A stretch of 64,000 nucleotides of DNA, from NCBI RefSeq assembly GCF_014651075.1, contig NZ_BMWE01000008.1, forward strand, positions 124,001 through 188,000, given 5' to 3'. Shown here in pieces: positions 61,521 to 64,000 of this stretch. The notes beneath the pieces are model-generated. The model made no database searches. It had not been told where the DNA came from and saw nothing but the letters and a program-made list of their open reading frames with translations. A program made the position numbers and the translations under genes. The DNA is from Streptomyces djakartensis (lineage in GTDB: Bacteria; Actinomycetota; Actinomycetes; Streptomycetales; Streptomycetaceae). How positions within the stretch are numbered: the stretch's first letter is position 1; every line of letters starts with the position of its first letter.

Positions 61521-62612
61521 TCAGACGCCCGTGGTGCTCGACGTGCTCGACGTGCTTGCCGTGCTCGTCGTCTCCGACGGGGACGTGTCGTCCGAGCGGC
61601 GGCGGCGCACGGCCCAGAACACGCCGGTGCCCGCGGCGACCGTCACCCCCACGCCGATGACGCCCGCCAGGCCCCCGGACAGGCGGGCGTCGTCGACGTC
61701 CCTGACGCCGTAGTCGGCGAGCGGGGAGTCGGCCGTGGCGTGTTCCTCGGCCTTCTTGTCGATGCCGTGGTCGGTGGCGACCTTCTCCAGGCCGTCCGGG
61801 TCGGCGGAGGCGTAGAAGCTCACGAACCCGGCCAGGACCAGGGAGGTGACCAGGCCCGCGGCCCAGACCCCGCGGTGCGAGGCCCGGGCGGCCACGGTGC
61901 CGGGCGCGGGCCCGGTGCCGGGCGCGTCGACCAGTTCGCCGTTCACCCGCAGCTTGAGCTTCTGTGTGAGGCCGCGCGCTCCGTACACCAGGTCCGGACG
62001 GACGGCGATGACCGCGCCGACGGTCAGGGCGGTGATCGCGGCCTCGCCGATGCCGATGAGCAGGTGCACGCCGACCATGGCGGTGGCGACCTTGCCGATC
62101 GACACGTCGGTGGTGCCGCCGATGGCGTACAGCAGGGTGAAGACGAGGGCGGAGGCCGGGACGGAGATCAGGGCCGCCGCGAAGGAGGCGGCGGTGACCG
62201 AGCGGCGGGTGCGCGGCAGCAGCTTCACCAGGCCGCGGAAGAGGGCGTAGGCGACGACCACGGTGACGATCGCCATGTCGGTGATGTTCACGCCGAGCGC
62301 GGTCAGGCCGCCGTCCGCGAAGAGGATGCCCTGCATGAGCAGGACGACGGACACGCACAGGATGCCTGTGAAGGGGCCGACGAGTATCGCGGCGAGCGCA
62401 CCGCCGAGCAGATGGCCGCTGGTCCCCGCCGCGACGGGGAAGTTCAGCATCTGCACCGCGAAGATGAACGCCGCGACCAGCCCGGCCAGCGGCGCGGTGC
62501 GCTCGTCGAGCTCGCGGCGTGCGCCGCGCAGGCTCACGGCGACGGCGCCCGCGGCGATCACACCGGTGGCGGCGGAGGTGGGCGCGTTGATGAATCCGTC
62601 AGGTACATGCAC
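61521..62612 (-). CDS. cbiM: CbiMN fused metal-binding subunit
   Basis: The product is 363 residues from GTG 62612, which gives M-His-Val-Pro-Asp-Gly-Phe; His2 of CbiM/NikM coordinates the metal, so this start is preferred over the upstream ATG. CbiM core: MLNFPVAAGTSGHLLGGALAA and VGVHLLIGIGEAAITAL. The C-terminus carries a CbiN-like part: a helix (GVWAAGLVTSLVLAGFVSFY), an extracytoplasmic SADPDGLEKVATDHGID and a last helix. It selects nickel or cobalt; a Nur-like site upstream favours nickel. Confidence 0.93.
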   Translation of the reverse strand: MHVPDGFINAPTSAATGVIAAGAVAVSLRGARRELDERTAPLAGLVAAFIFAVQMLNFPVAAGTSGHLLGGALAAILVGPFTGILCVSVVLLMQGILFADGGLTALGVNITDMAIVTVVVAYALFRGLVKLLPRTRRSVTAASFAAALISVPASALVFTLLYAIGGTTDVSIGKVATAMVGVHLLIGIGEAAITALTVGAVIAVRPDLVYGARGLTQKLKLRVNGELVDAPGTGPAPGTVAARASHRGVWAAGLVTSLVLAGFVSFYASADPDGLEKVATDHGIDKKAEEHATADSPLADYGVRDVDDARLSGGLAGVIGVGVTVAAGTGVFWAVRRRRSDDTSPSETTSTASTSSTSSTTGV

Positions 62613-62631
62613 CGTCCGATGATGTGGCTTG

Positions 62632-62648
62632 ATGCGAATAGTTTGCAA
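62632..62648 (-). promoter_or_regulatory. Nur-like operator before cbiM
   Basis: On the minus strand TTGCAA-ACTAT-TCGCAT, near the nickel regulator Nur consensus TTGCAA-N5-TTGCAA (left half exact, right half 3 of 6). It lies 20 bases upstream of the cbiM start. Confidence 0.5.
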
Positions 62649-62780
62649 GAGCGTGGCGCTCGTTTTATCTCACGCGTGATACATCCGGCCTGAAAACCGC
62701 AATCCGGGAAATATGCGACATTGGAGAGGGAGTGGACGGAGAGTTTCCACGCAGATGGCGCACGGTGAAGGGGCCGTCCG

Positions 62781-63146
62781 ATGTCCGTAATCGAGCAGTA
62801 CGCGCGAGCCCACATCGTGACGGACGCGGCCGTCCCGCTCGTCGACGAGCTGGAGGCGATTCCCGTCACGCTGAGGTACGACCCCGAGCGGGATCCCCGT
62901 GCGGTGCGCATCGGCCTGACGGGGGCCGGGGCGCGGGAGTGGACCTTCGACCGCGAGCTGCTGGAGGAGGGTCTGCGGTTCCCCGCCGGCAGCGGTGAGG
63001 TGCGGGTGTGGCCCTGCGGGCGGGTGCAGACCGTGGTGGAGTTCCACTCCCCGCAAGGTGTGCTGGTCGTGCAGTTCGAACAGCAGGCACTGCTGCGGTT
63101 CCTGCGGCGGACGTACATGGCCGCCGCGGAACCCGTCACGCACTGA
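62781..63146 (+). CDS. ssgE: SsgA-like sporulation/cell division protein
   Basis: The product is 121 residues. SALP features: PVTLRYDPERDPRAVRIGL, ELLEEGLRFPAGSGEVRVWP and VVEFHSPQGVLVVQFEQQAL then RFLRRTY. Position next to a PBP2 gene matches SCO3158, which encodes SsgE in S. coelicolor (from memory), proposed to control spore separation by autolysis. Convergent with the PBP gene. Confidence 0.88.
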   Translation: MSVIEQYARAHIVTDAAVPLVDELEAIPVTLRYDPERDPRAVRIGLTGAGAREWTFDRELLEEGLRFPAGSGEVRVWPCGRVQTVVEFHSPQGVLVVQFEQQALLRFLRRTYMAAAEPVTH

Positions 63147-63166
63147 GGGGCCCGTGAGCCCCGCGC

Positions 63167-64000
63167 TCAGCCGCCGGCCTTCAGCAGCGCCGCCACGATC
63201 GGCCCGGCCGTCGAGCCGCCGTGGCCGCCCTGCTGGACCACGCCCGCGGCGGCCAGATCGCCCCGGTAGGCGGTGAACCAGCCGTTCGGCTTCTTCTGCC
63301 CGTCGACCTCGGCGGAACCGGTCTTCGCGCCGACGTCACCGCCGACCCCGGCCATCGCCTCGGCGGCCGTGCCGGCCGCGGCCGTGTACGCCATCAGCTC
63401 GCGCAGCTGGGACAGCGTGCCCGCCGACATGGTGCGCGCGGCCGTCGCGAGCTTGCGCCCGTCCACGTCCGGGGAGACCAGGTACGGCTGGCGGAAGGTG
63501 CCGGACTTCACCGTCGCCGACACCGACGCCATGTTCAGCGGGTTCATCCGCACCCCGCCCTGCCCGATCAGCGAGGCGGCCATCTGGGCCGCCGACTGCA
63601 CCGGCACCGCGCCGTCGAAGGACGGCACCCCGACCGTCCAGTTGTTCAGGCCGAGGCCGAAGACCTGCTGGGCCTGCTTGGTCAGGTCGTCGTCCTTCAG
63701 CTTCGGCGCCTGGCTGATGAAGGCCGTGTTGCAGGAGCGGGCGAAGCTCGCCTTGAACGTGCCGTTCTTGATCTCGAACTTGTCGTCGTTCTGGAACTTC
63801 CAGTGCCCGTACGTGAAGTACTTGGGGCACGGGTGCTTCTTGTCCGCCGACGCCAGTCCCTTCTCGAGCAGCAGCGAGGAGGTGATGACCTTCATCGTGG
63901 AGCCGGGGGCGAGGGAGCCCTGGAAGGCGGTGTTGAAGCCGGGCGAGGCGTTGGCGGCGGCCAGGATCTCCCCGGTGGACACCCGCACCACGGCCACCGA
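63167..64000 (-). CDS. Penicillin-binding protein 2-type transpeptidase, C-terminal part
   Basis: The frame is open at the right edge, so the N-terminal part is missing. The transpeptidase domain shows all three motifs: SxxK in PGSTMK, SxN in SCNT, and KTG in AKTGSAE. Class B/HMW PBPs crosslink peptidoglycan outside the membrane. The ending (GGHGGSTAGPIVAALL) is normal. Neighbour to ssgE, it is a probable sporulation or growth PBP. Confidence 0.93.
   Translation of the reverse strand, partial: SVAVVRVSTGEILAAANASPGFNTAFQGSLAPGSTMKVITSSLLLEKGLASADKKHPCPKYFTYGHWKFQNDDKFEIKNGTFKASFARSCNTAFISQAPKLKDDDLTKQAQQVFGLGLNNWTVGVPSFDGAVPVQSAAQMAASLIGQGGVRMNPLNMASVSATVKSGTFRQPYLVSPDVDGRKLATAARTMSAGTLSQLRELMAYTAAAGTAAEAMAGVGGDVGAKTGSAEVDGQKKPNGWFTAYRGDLAAAGVVQQGGHGGSTAGPIVAALLKAGG

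Overview
The window is actinobacterial and almost certainly from a Streptomyces chromosome core region. The DNA is very GC-rich, with G or C in most third codon positions. It carries a HrdD-type sigma factor, an SsgA-like sporulation protein, SepX/GlpR, DUF6227, DUF1876 and a CU044_5270-family protein. From memory, gene order from about 17.9 kb to the right end resembles the SCO3207-to-SCO3157 interval of S. coelicolor read backwards (hrdD, fru operon, MTAP, penicillin acylase, galU-glp-moaC-mog, ssgE, PBP2). I could not check this by alignment.

Left accessory part (1-17.5 kb): the end of a CU044_5270 protein and a large secreted subtilase come first, then tRNA-Arg(CCT). A five-gene block of the FxSxx-COOH peptide system (Fxs) follows on the minus strand: radical SAM/SPASM FxsB, TIR-like FxsC, the giant ATPase/NB-ARC/TPR protein FxsT and an uncharacterised two-lobed protein. 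Divergent to fxsB is a TIR-like + SEFIR fusion, and convergent to that a small two-helix membrane protein. No FxSxx-COOH precursor peptide could be found. A tandem-IclR regulator and a secreted M6 metalloprotease close the region.

Transport and regulation part (17.5-31.5 kb): TetR-MFS preceded by a CRP-type palindrome and two matched operators; MarR with a divergent aromatic dioxygenase; a GNAT enzyme; hrdD behind a perfect sigma-R type promoter; TetR; WYL regulator with a divergent MFS pump; and the fructose PTS operon (DeoR-type regulator, fruK, a possible 50-aa ORF with a TTA codon, fruA).

Envelope and housekeeping part (31.5-50.5 kb): DUF6227, L,D-transpeptidase lipoprotein, S58 peptidase, MscL, SAF-domain protein with 36-bp repeats, MTA phosphorylase, an FmdB zinc-ribbon gene behind a CIRCE-like (HrcA) site, MFS, K+/H+ antiporter, penicillin acylase, and 5-FTHF cyclo-ligase divergent from galU-glp-moaC-mog-GNAT-sepX. 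That last run pairs a gephyrin-like MoeA (Glp) with its predicted membrane partner SepX/GlpR, so it looks like a cell-division locus as much as a molybdenum cofactor locus.

Right part (50.4-64 kb): tRNA-Ala(CGC), exonuclease III, a MerR-controlled monooxygenase-hydrolase-SDR cassette, a gene-poor stretch with a G-run and a possible gene remnant, a serine hydrolase, ohr/ohrR, an ECF nickel/cobalt importer (CbiMN-Q-O) with a Nur-like site, ssgE, and the 3' end of a PBP2-type transpeptidase. No insertion sequence, prophage or CRISPR array was seen.
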